The position numbers were made by a program, and so were the translations under genes. Of a stretch of 64,000 bases of DNA, positions 9,445 through 20,800 are shown piece after piece. The notes under the pieces are model-generated. The model was not told the DNA's origin. It saw only the letters and a program-made list of their open reading frames with translations, and ran no database searches. Within the stretch, counting starts at the first letter, position 1, and the number at the start of each line of letters is the position of its first letter. The DNA comes from UBA8389 sp942493385 (GTDB lineage Bacteria; Bacteroidota; Bacteroidia; Bacteroidales; UBA1402). The stretch is from contig OW818699.1 in the NCBI GenBank assembly GCA_942493385.1, forward strand, positions 1,488,001 to 1,552,000. Direction: 5' to 3'.

Positions 9445-12400
9445 ATGAAAAATACGATGAAACCGAAACGGGCAGCATGGATGTTGCTTCTGTTAAGCCT
9501 GATGGCTGCTACAATCCAAGCCCAGACAGCTGGTCCGTCCTTATTGGTGCAGGGTAATGTAACGTCTTCCACCGACGGAACCGAAATCATCGGAGCATCG
9601 GTTTGTGAATTGGACGTGAACAATCGTGTTGTCAGTTCTACAGCGAGCGATGTAAACGGGCACTATGTGATCAAGGTGAAAGACCTGAACAACAGCCTGA
9701 ACGTCCGTTATACCGGTTATGCACCTCAAACACGCAAGATGTCTGGCCAAAAGGTCGTTAATTTTGTGATGAAGGAAAATACCATGATAACCGAAGTGGT
9801 CATCAGTGCGACCAAAAAACGTTCCGAAGGGGGTTATTCCGTACCTCAGCGTGAAATTGGCTCTGCTATGCAAACCCTTGATGCCAAGGAGTTTGAAGGA
9901 CTTCAGGTTTCTTCCGTGGATGAGGCCTTGCAAGGTCGTATAGCTGGTCTGGACATTGTGGCCAATTCCGGTGACCCTGGCAGTGGATCTTCCATGCGTA
10001 TCCGTGGGGTAACCTCCATTTCCGGCAGTAGCGAACCCTTGATTGTTCTTAACGGAATTCCCTATACGGCTGAAACGGACAAGAACTTCGACTACGCCAA
10101 CTCCAATCAGGAACAATACGCCAATATGCTCAGCATCAATCCAGATGATATTTTGGACATCACTGTACTGAAAGATGCGGCGGCATCTGCCATCTGGGGC
10201 TCCAAAGGTGCCAACGGTGTTTTGATGATCACCACCAAAAAAGGGGTGATGGGTAAAGTGAAATTGGATTATTCCTACCGTAAAACATTGACTAAACAGC
10301 CAGCAGGCAGAAAGATGTTGAGTGGGGGAGACTTTACGATGCTCATGAAGCAAGCGTATTTGAACCCTCAATCGAATGATGCAGCTACCGATGTGGATGA
10401 ATACAACTACGACAAGAACTTTATCGATTACCAGAATTTCAACAACAATACCGACTGGGTGAGTGAAGTGACTCAGATTGGAGGCATCGATGACCAATAC
10501 CTGACCATTTCAGGTGGTGGTGAAAGAGCATTGTATCGTGTTTCAATGGGTCTTTTCAACCAACGTGGTACCATTATCGGGCAGGATCTTACCCGTTTGT
10601 CTTCCAGAGCGTATTTGGAATATGCCGTTTCTGACCGCATCAAATTTATCGCAGAGTTTGCATTGACCAACCAGGACAACTTTAGAAGTTATGAGAATCT
10701 TTTAGGCATCGCCTATCGGAAAATGCCTAACGTAAGTGTTTATGCACAGGATTCGCTGGGTAGAAACAGCAGTATTTATTACAACATACCCAGGTCATCA
10801 TCCCTAGATCCTGCACAGAGAGATCTCAAGAATCCGGTCGCTTTGGCATATCTGGCAACGAATGAAGGTAAATCATTTCGTATTCTTCCAACCCTACGCT
10901 TGAACTACGACCTTTTGGATCCTAAGATTGCTACGTTACGCTACAGCATGTATGTTTCTTTTGACATCAGCAACAGCGTTACCAAAAAATTCCTGCCTCA
11001 GCAGGTTTCCAATCTAGTTTGGTCGGACCAATCGGTGAATCGCTCTGAAACGTCCGACAATGAGAGCCTGAATATTTATTCTGAACAAAACCTTTCCTGG
11101 GTTCCAAGATTTGAGAATACAGATCACAGTTTTCAATTGTACGGCACGTTGCAAGTCACGTCCGGTAGTTCGAGCGGACAAGGGATCACTTCGTATTCCT
11201 TACCATCCGGCGAGGCTGTCGATCCATCGGTTTTTGCCTACCTTGACGATGCTGGTTCCGGTCACTCCACTTGGCGCTCAGTCGGCTTCATGGGTAGAGC
11301 GCACTACAGCTATAAATCGCGTTACAGCATTGATGGTTCCTTACGCAGGGACGGCACGACCAAATTCGGTGCTGGACGTAAATGGGGCAATTTCCCTGGC
11401 ATCAATGCCAGATGGAACATCTCGGACGAAGAATTCATGGGCGAAGCCAAATCTTGGTTGAGCATGTTATCGTTGCGTCCGTCATGGGGTATCAGCGGAA
11501 ATGAACCCGGTTCGGAAGGTCTGCAGTACAGTCGCTACGTACCCTATGGGTCCTACTTGGATCAACCAGCCATGAGACCTGCCAATTTAAGGTTGGATGG
11601 TCTTAAATGGGAAACTACTGAAATGTTCAACTATGGCATGGACCTTGGCTTATTTGACGATGCCTATACGATGGACCTGAACTTCTACAACAAGCATACG
11701 TCCGATTTGTTGTTTCCAGGAGTTGCATTATCATCCGTGTCTGGTTTCGGTTCAGTGCCCTGGTTCAATGGAGGTGTCATGAACAATGACGGTTGGGAAT
11801 TGAATCTTTATGCCAATCAGTTCATCAAGGTCGGAAAATTTAGTATGGATTTTCGGTTTAACCTTTCCAACTACAAAAACACGCTTATTCAGCTGGATCA
11901 GAAACTGTTGGACAGCTACAACGGTAAATTCGATTATCGGAACGGTTCCTATCTCACCCGCATCCAGGAAAACAACTCCTTCGGTTCCATTTATGGCTTC
12001 AAATTCAAAGGTGTTTATGAATTCGATGATTATACGGAAGGCATGACGGCAACATCTCCGTTTGCCCGTGATGAATTTGGTAACATCGTAACCGATCAGG
12101 CTGGAAATCCCAAACCCATGTGGTTCAACTACTACGGCAAGGAAGGTGGCTTACCATACAAATTCAGGGGTGGAGATGCGATTTATCAGGATATCAACCA
12201 TGATGGCAGCATCGATGAATTGGACATTGTTTATTTGGGCAATGCAAATCCGAAAGTCAATGGTGGATTTGGACCGACATTCAGATATAAGAGTTTGACC
12301 TGCAATATGTTCTTCAACTTCCGTTACGGTAACAAAATTATCAATGGTGCCCGAATGAATGCAGAAAATATGTTTAATGACGACAATCAGAGCATAGCAG

Positions 12401-12750
12401 TCAACTGGCGTTGGCGCAAGGATGGTGACAAGACCAACATGCCCCGTGCACTTCATGAATGGGGTTACAACTTTCTGGGCAGTGACCGTTATGTGGAGGA
12501 CGGATCCTTCCTTCGTTTCAAGTACCTGCAATTTTCCTATTCGATACCGCCGGCTATCTTGAAGCCGATTGGCCTCAAAAAAGTCAGTGCCTACATTAAC
12601 TTCAACAATGTAGCGGTTTGGAGTAAATACACTGGTGTGGATCCCGAAGTAGGTTATGGAAATTTAACAAGTAGCAAGGGCTTAAGTTGGGACGGCAATT
12701 CCACCCCACGTTCAAAAGATGTAACACTGGGTCTTTCAATCGGTTTATAA
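9445..12750 (+). CDS. SusC/RagA-family TonB-linked outer membrane transporter (first copy)
   Basis: The start at 9445 gives a standard signal peptide ending IQAQ and a product of 1101 residues. An in-frame ATG at 9400 overlaps the upstream stop (ATGA) and is a possible alternative. After the signal comes a carboxypeptidase-regulatory-like beta-sandwich (VQGNVTSSTDGTEIIGASV) and a TonB-box-like stretch (EVVISATKK). The plug follows, with LQGRIAGLDI and SMRIRGVTS, then a 22-strand-type barrel ending in VTLGLSIGL. It should import oligosaccharides across the outer membrane together with the SusD encoded immediately downstream. The length is normal for the family. Confidence 0.95.
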   Translation: MKNTMKPKRAAWMLLLLSLMAATIQAQTAGPSLLVQGNVTSSTDGTEIIGASVCELDVNNRVVSSTASDVNGHYVIKVKDLNNSLNVRYTGYAPQTRKMSGQKVVNFVMKENTMITEVVISATKKRSEGGYSVPQREIGSAMQTLDAKEFEGLQVSSVDEALQGRIAGLDIVANSGDPGSGSSMRIRGVTSISGSSEPLIVLNGIPYTAETDKNFDYANSNQEQYANMLSINPDDILDITVLKDAAASAIWGSKGANGVLMITTKKGVMGKVKLDYSYRKTLTKQPAGRKMLSGGDFTMLMKQAYLNPQSNDAATDVDEYNYDKNFIDYQNFNNNTDWVSEVTQIGGIDDQYLTISGGGERALYRVSMGLFNQRGTIIGQDLTRLSSRAYLEYAVSDRIKFIAEFALTNQDNFRSYENLLGIAYRKMPNVSVYAQDSLGRNSSIYYNIPRSSSLDPAQRDLKNPVALAYLATNEGKSFRILPTLRLNYDLLDPKIATLRYSMYVSFDISNSVTKKFLPQQVSNLVWSDQSVNRSETSDNESLNIYSEQNLSWVPRFENTDHSFQLYGTLQVTSGSSSGQGITSYSLPSGEAVDPSVFAYLDDAGSGHSTWRSVGFMGRAHYSYKSRYSIDGSLRRDGTTKFGAGRKWGNFPGINARWNISDEEFMGEAKSWLSMLSLRPSWGISGNEPGSEGLQYSRYVPYGSYLDQPAMRPANLRLDGLKWETTEMFNYGMDLGLFDDAYTMDLNFYNKHTSDLLFPGVALSSVSGFGSVPWFNGGVMNNDGWELNLYANQFIKVGKFSMDFRFNLSNYKNTLIQLDQKLLDSYNGKFDYRNGSYLTRIQENNSFGSIYGFKFKGVYEFDDYTEGMTATSPFARDEFGNIVTDQAGNPKPMWFNYYGKEGGLPYKFRGGDAIYQDINHDGSIDELDIVYLGNANPKVNGGFGPTFRYKSLTCNMFFNFRYGNKIINGARMNAENMFNDDNQSIAVNWRWRKDGDKTNMPRALHEWGYNFLGSDRYVEDGSFLRFKYLQFSYSIPPAILKPIGLKKVSAYINFNNVAVWSKYTGVDPEVGYGNLTSSKGLSWDGNSTPRSKDVTLGLSIGL

Positions 12751-12763
12751 AAAATTGGAAATC

Positions 12764-14338
12764 ATGATAAAGAAAATCATTTATACAGTATTGCTGCCTG
12801 CAAGTCTATTTTTTGCGGCCACCGGTTGTACGGCTTGGCTCACTGTAAAACCCGAAGGTGAAGTCGTTCTGGAAGATTTCTGGCAAAGCGAAAGCAGTGT
12901 GGAGTCTGTACTGGCTTCTTGCTACCGTGGTATGACGGAAGATGGCATCATCAACCGAATGATTGTTTGGGGTGAACTTCGTTCGGACAATATGGTTTCG
13001 AGTGGAACAGCATCCTACGACATGCAGAAAATACTCGACGGAGACATTACCTCTACCAATTCTTTTGCCAATTGGGCCGCCTACTATTCGGTCATCAATT
13101 TTTGCAATACGGTGTTGTATTATGCGCCCGACGTCGTAGGACGCGATTTGAATTTTACGGAGGGTGATCTTCGAAGGGTTAAGGCAGAGGCCACAACGCT
13201 TCGTGCAATGTGCTATTTCTATCTGGTCAGGACTTTTCAGGAAGTTCCCTATGTGACGATAGCCAGTGTCGACGATACCCAGGAATACGATTATCCAAAA
13301 TTGCCGGAAAACCAGGTGCTCGATTCATTGGTCAGCGATTTAAATGGTATCAGAGATTGGGCTTCCTCGGACTTTGGAGATACAAAAGCGAACAAAGGTC
13401 GCATTACCAAAAATGCTGTAAATACCCTCCTGGCCGACATTTATTTGTGGAAAAATGATTATGGCAACTGCATCACAGCTTGTAACAGAGTTCTGGCTGA
13501 TACGACTTTGAGACTGGTCGAGGAAGATTTGGTTTATCCTTTGGTCTTTTCGACCGGAAATGCTTCTGAAAGCATTTTTGAACTACAGTTCAACGACAAG
13601 GTACAAATAAACAATACGGTACGCAGCCTGTATGGCTCCAGTACGGACGAATTGGGTGATTTGACCTTCCCTCCAACCCTGGCTTTCAATACGAGCGAGC
13701 GGGTAGCCGGTCTATATTCTCCTTTTGCTTTTAAAGTGCCTTCGTCGACCATGGTGGAAGGGGCAGATGATGTTCGTGCCAAGGATTCCTACCGATTGTA
13801 TGGAGGTAAGTATTATATCTATAAATATGTGGGTAGTGGCAGAATAGTCGATTCAAAAGGGGTGACCTATTATACGTTGCGCAACAATACGCCAAATTGG
13901 ATCATTTATCGATTATCAGATGTTATTTTGATGAAAGCCGAAGCCTTGGCACAAAGAGGTGGAGAGGAAGACTTGAAAGCTGCAGTTGACCTTGTAAGTG
14001 TAACCTATAGACGTTCCAATTCTCTGGAACCCAATTTGGAAAGGAGCACGTATCCGACACCAGATGACGTTCAGAAACTGGTCCTTCGGGAACGTCAACG
14101 TGAATTCCTTTTTGAAGGTAAACGTTGGTTCGATCTTGTGCGCATGGCCAGACGTGACGGAAACACATCCAATATGAACACTTTTGTGGAAGTAAAAGCT
14201 TCTGGTGCTGGTGCTTCTCTTGGCGCACCTGTTCTGAATGCCATGTACATGCCGGTATCAAAAACCGAAATGGAAGCCAATCCGAATATGACACAAAATC
14301 CATTTTATGAAGAGACCGGATCATCTTCAACCCGTTAA
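12764..14338 (+). CDS. SusD/RagB-family surface glycan-binding lipoprotein (first copy)
   Basis: The start at 12764 (MIKKIIY) is preferred over the ATG three codons upstream, because it gives a compact lipoprotein signal with cysteine in FAATGC. The product has 524 residues and shows SusD hallmarks: LTVKPEGEVVLEDFW near the mature N-terminus, helical repeats with RAMCYFYLVRTFQEVPYV, and the C-terminal RQREFLFEGKRWFDLVRMAR motif. It should form the lid on the first SusC barrel and bind the oligosaccharide. It begins 13 bases after the SusC stop. Confidence 0.95.
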   Translation: MIKKIIYTVLLPASLFFAATGCTAWLTVKPEGEVVLEDFWQSESSVESVLASCYRGMTEDGIINRMIVWGELRSDNMVSSGTASYDMQKILDGDITSTNSFANWAAYYSVINFCNTVLYYAPDVVGRDLNFTEGDLRRVKAEATTLRAMCYFYLVRTFQEVPYVTIASVDDTQEYDYPKLPENQVLDSLVSDLNGIRDWASSDFGDTKANKGRITKNAVNTLLADIYLWKNDYGNCITACNRVLADTTLRLVEEDLVYPLVFSTGNASESIFELQFNDKVQINNTVRSLYGSSTDELGDLTFPPTLAFNTSERVAGLYSPFAFKVPSSTMVEGADDVRAKDSYRLYGGKYYIYKYVGSGRIVDSKGVTYYTLRNNTPNWIIYRLSDVILMKAEALAQRGGEEDLKAAVDLVSVTYRRSNSLEPNLERSTYPTPDDVQKLVLRERQREFLFEGKRWFDLVRMARRDGNTSNMNTFVEVKASGAGASLGAPVLNAMYMPVSKTEMEANPNMTQNPFYEETGSSSTR

Positions 14339-14366
14339 TTAAGATCTTAAAAAACGCATCCAACAA

Positions 14367-16277
14367 ATGAAATCTCTCCGTCCATACCATCATTTATTAA
14401 ACCTTCTCCTATTCATTACTGGAGTTGCCGGCGTATTTTCCGCCTGTGATTCAGATGAAATCGGGGGCAATCTGTATACCTTCAAGGATCAGACCATGGG
14501 TCAATATTTTGAGAAAGACACCACCGGTACCCTGACAGAATTTACCCGTCTGCTCGATACCACCGATGTGCTTGGGTTGCTTAAGACATATGGTGAATTC
14601 ACCTGCTTTGCACCCACCGATTCAGCCATGCGCGTTTTTTATATCGAGCATAATAAAAGAGGATTGTGGGATTATTCAATCGATTCGCTCCGATTGATTG
14701 CATTTGATCATCTTATCAACGGCACCATTCTGTTGAATTCACAATTTATCAAAGGCAATCAGGGACCGATGAGTATGAGTGACCGCTATTTCAAAATCTC
14801 GTTCCAGGTTGTCGGTAACGGAACTTTGGTAAATGATTCCTCACTCATCTTGAAAAAGGACATCGCTGTACACAACGGGGTCATCCATAAAATTGACAAG
14901 GTACTGAATCCTACTCGTGAAGGTGTAGCAGCTCTTATTGCTAAAGACAAATCGTTCTCCATATTTTTTGATGCGATGGTAGCTACCGGCATGATCGATT
15001 CCCTTCGTTTGGTAAAAGATGATCGGTATGATCCAGCCGTCTATGCTAGTCTGATAACAGTAACGAAAACTCAAAACCAATGGTATTATCAGGAATTGCC
15101 TGCTTACAGGAAATACGGATATACCATTTTCATGGAAAGCAATGTCACCATGCGCGAGCACAATATCCTGAATTTTGATATGCTGAAGGCTTATGCAAAA
15201 AGTGTATACGACGAAGTGTATCCTGAAGATGCTGGCGATACCATTCTTTCAAGTCGTAAAAACAGTCTGAACAGGTTCATCTCCTACCACATGGTCAATA
15301 AGCAACTGAACCTTTCAAAAATCATTGATGCGTACGATACCGATCACATGATCAAAACCAGGGACATGTATGAATACATTGAAACAATGTGCCCGAATAC
15401 GTTGATAGAAGTAACCAAACTCCGCCTGTCCAACCTAACCAATCAGTTGAACATTCATACCTCCTCTGACGATCAATATAAGGTGGTTCAAATCACAAAT
15501 TACAACGATAAAACGGCTGTAAACGGTGTTTATCATGAAGTCAACGACATGCTTGTTTATAATTCTGACGTTGCCAATATGATGGCTACCAAGCGTTTGC
15601 GCTTTGAAGCGGCAAGCTTTTTTCCTGAACTTACCAACAACAACCTTCGTGGCCGCGGCTTAACATCACCCAATTTGCAATTCAGACTTCCCCGCGGTTA
15701 CATCGATCGGATTAGTTGTTCCGAACAGACAATCGTTGGTTACTTGACACCTTATTATAAGTATCAGGATTATCAGGGTGATGAAATTTTCCTGAGTTCC
15801 ACCGCTGGTAACCTGTATGACTTTACAATTGTCACACCTCCTATTCCGGCTGGGACGTATGAAGTCCGTTTCGGATATTTGACCAATGGAAAACGCGGTG
15901 TTGCCCAGTTGTATTTGGACGATGTGCCTGCAGGGGTGCCGCTCAATTTGAATCCTTTGGCAACCGTTGCTTCCATCGGATATGTCGTTCCAAATTCAGA
16001 TCCCGACGACCCAGGCGGTTTCCAGAACGATAAGATGATGCGCAATAGGGGATATATGAAAGGCCCTGCCAACTTCAAAGTCCCCACAACAGGTTGGTCC
16101 TATGGCGAGAATGCCCGTATGAGCGCACAATTGCTTCGGAAAATTATGGGAACCTATACCTTCAAGAAAGCTGCCAATCACATTTTTATGGTTAAAGGAC
16201 TCAGCGGTGGTGAATTCATGATGGATTACTTGGAGTTTGTTCCCACCAGTTCACTTGAGACGGAGGATATTTATTAA
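14367..16277 (+). CDS. FAS1-domain lipoprotein with C-terminal beta-sandwich
   Basis: The product has 636 residues and a lipoprotein signal with the lipid-anchor cysteine in FSACDS. Two FAS1 domains follow. The first spans about 40-190, with TCFAPTDSAM and VIHKIDKVLNP. The second spans about 190-395, with VNGVYHEVNDMLVYN. The last 230 residues form a beta-rich module (RFEAASFFPELTNNN, GTYEVRFGYLTNGKRGVAQLYLDD, FMMDYLEFVP). Tails like this occur in other fasciclin proteins beside SusCD pairs and could be a carbohydrate-binding module. The gene lies 28 bases after SusD in the same operon. Its function is unproven; glycan capture or matrix adhesion are the natural guesses. Confidence 0.85.
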   Translation: MKSLRPYHHLLNLLLFITGVAGVFSACDSDEIGGNLYTFKDQTMGQYFEKDTTGTLTEFTRLLDTTDVLGLLKTYGEFTCFAPTDSAMRVFYIEHNKRGLWDYSIDSLRLIAFDHLINGTILLNSQFIKGNQGPMSMSDRYFKISFQVVGNGTLVNDSSLILKKDIAVHNGVIHKIDKVLNPTREGVAALIAKDKSFSIFFDAMVATGMIDSLRLVKDDRYDPAVYASLITVTKTQNQWYYQELPAYRKYGYTIFMESNVTMREHNILNFDMLKAYAKSVYDEVYPEDAGDTILSSRKNSLNRFISYHMVNKQLNLSKIIDAYDTDHMIKTRDMYEYIETMCPNTLIEVTKLRLSNLTNQLNIHTSSDDQYKVVQITNYNDKTAVNGVYHEVNDMLVYNSDVANMMATKRLRFEAASFFPELTNNNLRGRGLTSPNLQFRLPRGYIDRISCSEQTIVGYLTPYYKYQDYQGDEIFLSSTAGNLYDFTIVTPPIPAGTYEVRFGYLTNGKRGVAQLYLDDVPAGVPLNLNPLATVASIGYVVPNSDPDDPGGFQNDKMMRNRGYMKGPANFKVPTTGWSYGENARMSAQLLRKIMGTYTFKKAANHIFMVKGLSGGEFMMDYLEFVPTSSLETEDIY

Positions 16278-16309
16278 ATGATAATTTTTGGATGGAAAAT
16301 CATACGACA

Positions 16310-17881
16310 ATGAAGAAACTGAAAAAATTCGGGTATCCAGCAATCTTACTTTTGCTGACCAGCCTTTCCTTTACGTCCTGCAGTGACGCTTGGGATGCTC
16401 ATTATGGCCTGGAAAACACAGGTAAGATTGACTCGAACCTTTTTGACTACGTCAAGTCAAGGAGCGATTTGAGCATTTTCCAAGATCTGATTCAAAAAAC
16501 CGGATATGATTCCATTCTAAATCAATCGAAGGCCTATACGGTTTGGGCACCAACGAATGCAGCTTTGGAAGGAAATCCCATTCTTTTGGATACCGCAAAC
16601 TGGAAAAATCTCGTGGGCAATCACATTGCCAGTTATGCCCATCCGGTATCACAGGCAGATAGTATGACCATCACCATGCAGAATGGTAAACGGTTGGTTT
16701 ATAATTATGAGGGTGGTTCAGCTACGATGGATGGCTTTAACTTGATTGAAAAAGACAAAGCTACGAACAATGGTTTGGTGCAGGTGATGAACGATGTGAT
16801 TCCTTATCGTTACAACCAATGGGAAAACATCCTTACCGCATCCGATCTGGATTCATTGCGAGCGTATGTATTATCAATGAATGTAAAGACGCTGGATAGA
16901 AACCGCAGTTTTGACAATGGCGTTTTTATTGATTCCTTCTTTATAACAACCAACCAGATCTTATCTTATTTGGGAGACTTTAACCTTGAGGATAGCATCT
17001 ATACCTCTATTTTACCAAACAATGCTGCATGGATAGATGCCTACAACCGGATTTCACCTTATTTTAAAACAAAGCTGACTGACGGAGGCGCAGTGACTCA
17101 ACGCGCCAACACGCAATGGTACTTGGTACACGACTTGTTTTTCTGGGGTCGCATCAATGCACCTACAGGTGACAGTGTATTGGTTTCGACCAACTGGAAC
17201 AAACTGACCAATCCGGATTCCTTATTTATGAATTCAGAAAAGATGATTCTAAGTAATGGATATGGTTACAAAACCAGTAAGCTGAATCATAAGCCAAAGG
17301 ATTCATGGTGTAAGGAAATTCGAGTGGAAGCGGAAAATGCTTATGGAGGCCGAACATCGACCAATTATGAAATTTCATCCTTATCCAGCTTGGGTACTAA
17401 TTTCAGCGTTTCCAATAACTACTACACCTATTGCAGGCCGACTTCCACCAGTGCGCTTTCTCCACTGACGGTCACTTTCCCCATACCCAATACGCTTTCG
17501 ACCAAATACAACATTTACGCAGTATTTGTACCGACTGTCATCACAGATACGACAGACAAGCGTCCTTACAAGCTGGAGTTCTCCATTTCATTAAATGCAA
17601 ATATGGCAGCTCCAACCTATACAAAACTGACTGTCGCAAATAACGTGACGGATCCCTTAAACATAACCAAAATGCTGGTGGCGAAGAATTATGAATTTTC
17701 GACGACGAACCTGATAAATAGTGGCGGAGGCATTGCCGCTACAAAAACGCCCCAAGAAGCAACGACTCCCATTACCATAGGTCTGAGAATCAAAAATTTA
17801 GGTGGGGTTTCAGCGACTGAAATAAAGAACTTCAACAGGGGTATGCGCATTGATTGCCTCATTCTCGAACCTGTTCAATAG
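16310..17881 (+). CDS. FAS1-domain lipoprotein with C-terminal beta-sandwich (second of adjacent pair)
   Basis: The start at 16310 gives MKKLKKFG and a clean lipoprotein signal with cysteine in FTSCSD. The ATG at 16292 would add six residues. The 523-residue product has one clear FAS1 domain (AYTVWAPTNAAL, GLVQVMNDVIPY) and a second, degenerate one (SILPNNAAWIDAY). The C-terminal beta-rich module (about 330-523) opens with KEIRVEAENAYGG, a start often seen in CBM6-like jelly-roll folds, which would fit glycan binding. It lies 32 bases after the preceding FAS1 gene, and its 3' end runs close to the next SusC start. Confidence 0.82.
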   Translation: MKKLKKFGYPAILLLLTSLSFTSCSDAWDAHYGLENTGKIDSNLFDYVKSRSDLSIFQDLIQKTGYDSILNQSKAYTVWAPTNAALEGNPILLDTANWKNLVGNHIASYAHPVSQADSMTITMQNGKRLVYNYEGGSATMDGFNLIEKDKATNNGLVQVMNDVIPYRYNQWENILTASDLDSLRAYVLSMNVKTLDRNRSFDNGVFIDSFFITTNQILSYLGDFNLEDSIYTSILPNNAAWIDAYNRISPYFKTKLTDGGAVTQRANTQWYLVHDLFFWGRINAPTGDSVLVSTNWNKLTNPDSLFMNSEKMILSNGYGYKTSKLNHKPKDSWCKEIRVEAENAYGGRTSTNYEISSLSSLGTNFSVSNNYYTYCRPTSTSALSPLTVTFPIPNTLSTKYNIYAVFVPTVITDTTDKRPYKLEFSISLNANMAAPTYTKLTVANNVTDPLNITKMLVAKNYEFSTTNLINSGGGIAATKTPQEATTPITIGLRIKNLGGVSATEIKNFNRGMRIDCLILEPVQ

Positions 17882-17897
17882 TAAAGCGAAAAACGGA

Positions 17898-20800
17898 ATG
17901 ACTATGAAAAAACGGAATTATACTATGAAGTCACTGATGCTTACCATGCTGTTTACGCTCTTAAGTGGTTTGGTCATGGCTGAAATCCCTGTAAACGGTG
18001 TCGTGCGTGATGCTGGCACCGGTCAACCCATCGCTGCTGCTGAAATTCGTGTTCAGAACCGCAAAATATCAACGGTTACTGACGATAAAGGGCGTTTTAA
18101 GCTGAATGTGCCTTCTACCACCGATGTCCTGGAAGTGAAGGCCTATGATTTCAACAGGACGGAAGTTCCTGTTCGCGGTCGAACAGAACTAATCATTGAG
18201 CTGCAGTCGGATCTATTTTTAGAAGGGTTCAAGAACGTAGAAACCGTTGTGGGTTCGTTAAGCCAGTCAGCGCTGACCTCTTCTGAAAAATCCATTTATT
18301 CGTCTGGTTTTAGACCGATTGTGAGTTCGGATGAATTGATTGCTTCCACGCTGTCTGGTGATGTCAGAGGCATCAGCCGCTCCGGTGCATCCTCTCAAGG
18401 TTCATCGTTATTCATTCGTGGGCTGAATTCATTGAACTCGAACGCACAACCCTTGTTTGTGGTGGATGGTGTCATTTTGGAAAGTCTATATGATAACCAA
18501 TCCATACAGCAGGGTTATTATTCAAATATGTTGGAAAATATTGACCTGAATGACATTTCGAGCATTTCAGTTCTAAAAGACGGAACCTCGATTTACGGGA
18601 GTAAGGCTTCGAACGGAGTCATCTTGATAACGACCAGACGTTCCACATCCATGGTCACCAAAATCAGTGTCAGTGCACTTGGTGGCGTTGTGACTCAGCC
18701 CGGGACTGTTCCTATGATGAAGGGTGAGGATTTCAGAATCTATACCAATGATTTGTTCAGCACCATCGGTTTACCCAACAACCAGGTTACGGAACAGGGT
18801 TATCTGAACAGCACTTACGACTCCAATGGATTACCAGATACGCAAGTCACCGCGCTTGGCTATATGGAAAGCGATCCAACAAAACCAATTTACAATACCT
18901 ATCACAATCAGACGAACTGGAACAATGAAGTCTTCGGTAACGGCATGAACAACAGCTATCTGTTGAACGTGATGGGTGGAGATGACAATGCGTCCTACTA
19001 CTTCTCGCTTGGCTTCACAGGCAACAAAGGAGTTTTGAAAACGACCGATCTTCAACGTATCAACACCCGATTTAACGCCGACTTGAGATTGTTGAGAGAT
19101 TTGGATATGAGTCTCAATATTGGTTTTGCTCGTACCGAACGGACCATGCAGGATGATGGTGCCGACTTCTACACTTCTCCAACTTGGTTGAGTAAAATAA
19201 AATCACCCTTCCTGAGCCCCTTTACCTTTACAAAAGTAGGTACCAGGACGACCGATTATGCCGATGCGGATATTTTTGACATTGGGAATCCCACCGCTGT
19301 CATCAACAATTCACTGAACAGCACCCAGACATTCCGTTTCAACATTGGAATTCAACCTGTTTACAGAATTAATCCAAACTTGACGCTCTCTTCCAGGTTC
19401 GATTACAACCTGTATAAAAACAACGAAAGGCGCTTTGTCCCGATGTTGGGAACGGCAATGAGGTTTATTCAAGGTTGGGGTTATTCGGAAAATCAGGTTG
19501 GTAGCCAGACTTCCCGCAATCAAGGGGTTTTTGACGACACCAGACTGACCTACGAAAAGCGCTTCGAGGACTCTCATCATCTGAAGGCCACGTATGGCAT
19601 GCGCTACCTAGTCAATACGCTGGAATCATCCTACGCTACTGAATACAATACCAAATCCGATATCTCCAAATTCATCACCGGAAATTTCTCCTATCTTCAA
19701 GTGTCTGGTATCAGCAATGTGACCAAGTCTCTTTCTCATTATGTGCAGGCTGAATACGACTTTGAGAGTCGCTATTTCCTAACAGGAGCTATTTCTATGG
19801 ATGCTTCTTCCCGTTTCGGTAGAGAAACCGAAGGTGGCTTGAATCTGTTTGGCCGTAGTTGGGGCGTATTTCCATCAGTAAACGGTGCTTGGCTCGTTTC
19901 TTCGGAAGAATTCATGAACGAAATTGAGGGCATCAACTTTTGGAAAATCCGTGCAGGATATGGTCTGACTGGAAATGACGGCATCAAGGATTACGATGCG
20001 ATGACCTATTTCAGCAGCGTTCGTTTCATGAGTGTGGCCAACGGCCTTGTTCTTTCCAATATGGAAAACCCCAAACTGCAGTGGGAAACTACCGCCAAGG
20101 CAAATTTTGGTACAGACATCAACTTGTTCAATGATAAAGTGACCCTTTCGTTTGACGTTTTCTCAAGCCGCACCAGCAACCTTTTGACGTTAAAGGATGC
20201 TCCTGAAATTACCGGTCTGGGCAAATACTGGAACAACGGTGGCAGCATGACCAATCAAGGGACGGAGTTTTCAGCCAATTACAAGGCGTTGAACACGAAG
20301 CTTGTGAAATGGGAATTGGGTGTCAACATCGGTCGTTACAAAAACGAAGTAACCGCATTGCCGAATGGTTCTTACCCGACCAAAGTATTTGACGGAGAAG
20401 TGTTGACCGCTGTCGGCCAACCGATAGGTTCCTTTTACGGTTATAAAAGTCTGGGAGTGATTTCCAGTGCTCAGCAGGCATCAACGGCTTATACGCCCAC
20501 TTCAGGACCTTCCACCTATCTGCGAATGCGTAATGAAGATGGCACCTACAGTAAGTTCAATGCCGGTGACATCCTATTTAAAGACGGTGACGGAAATGGC
20601 ATCATTGACGACAAAGACAAAGAAGTGATTGGCAACCCAAATCCAGAATACTATGGTGGATTCAGCAGTATCCTTTCGGTGGATCGGTTTACGCTGAACG
20701 CTCAGTTCAATTATACCTACGGAAATCAGGTGTACAATTACAGCCGTTGCCTGCTGGAATCCGGGAAAGATTTAAGCAATCAGACTTCGGTCATGCTCAA

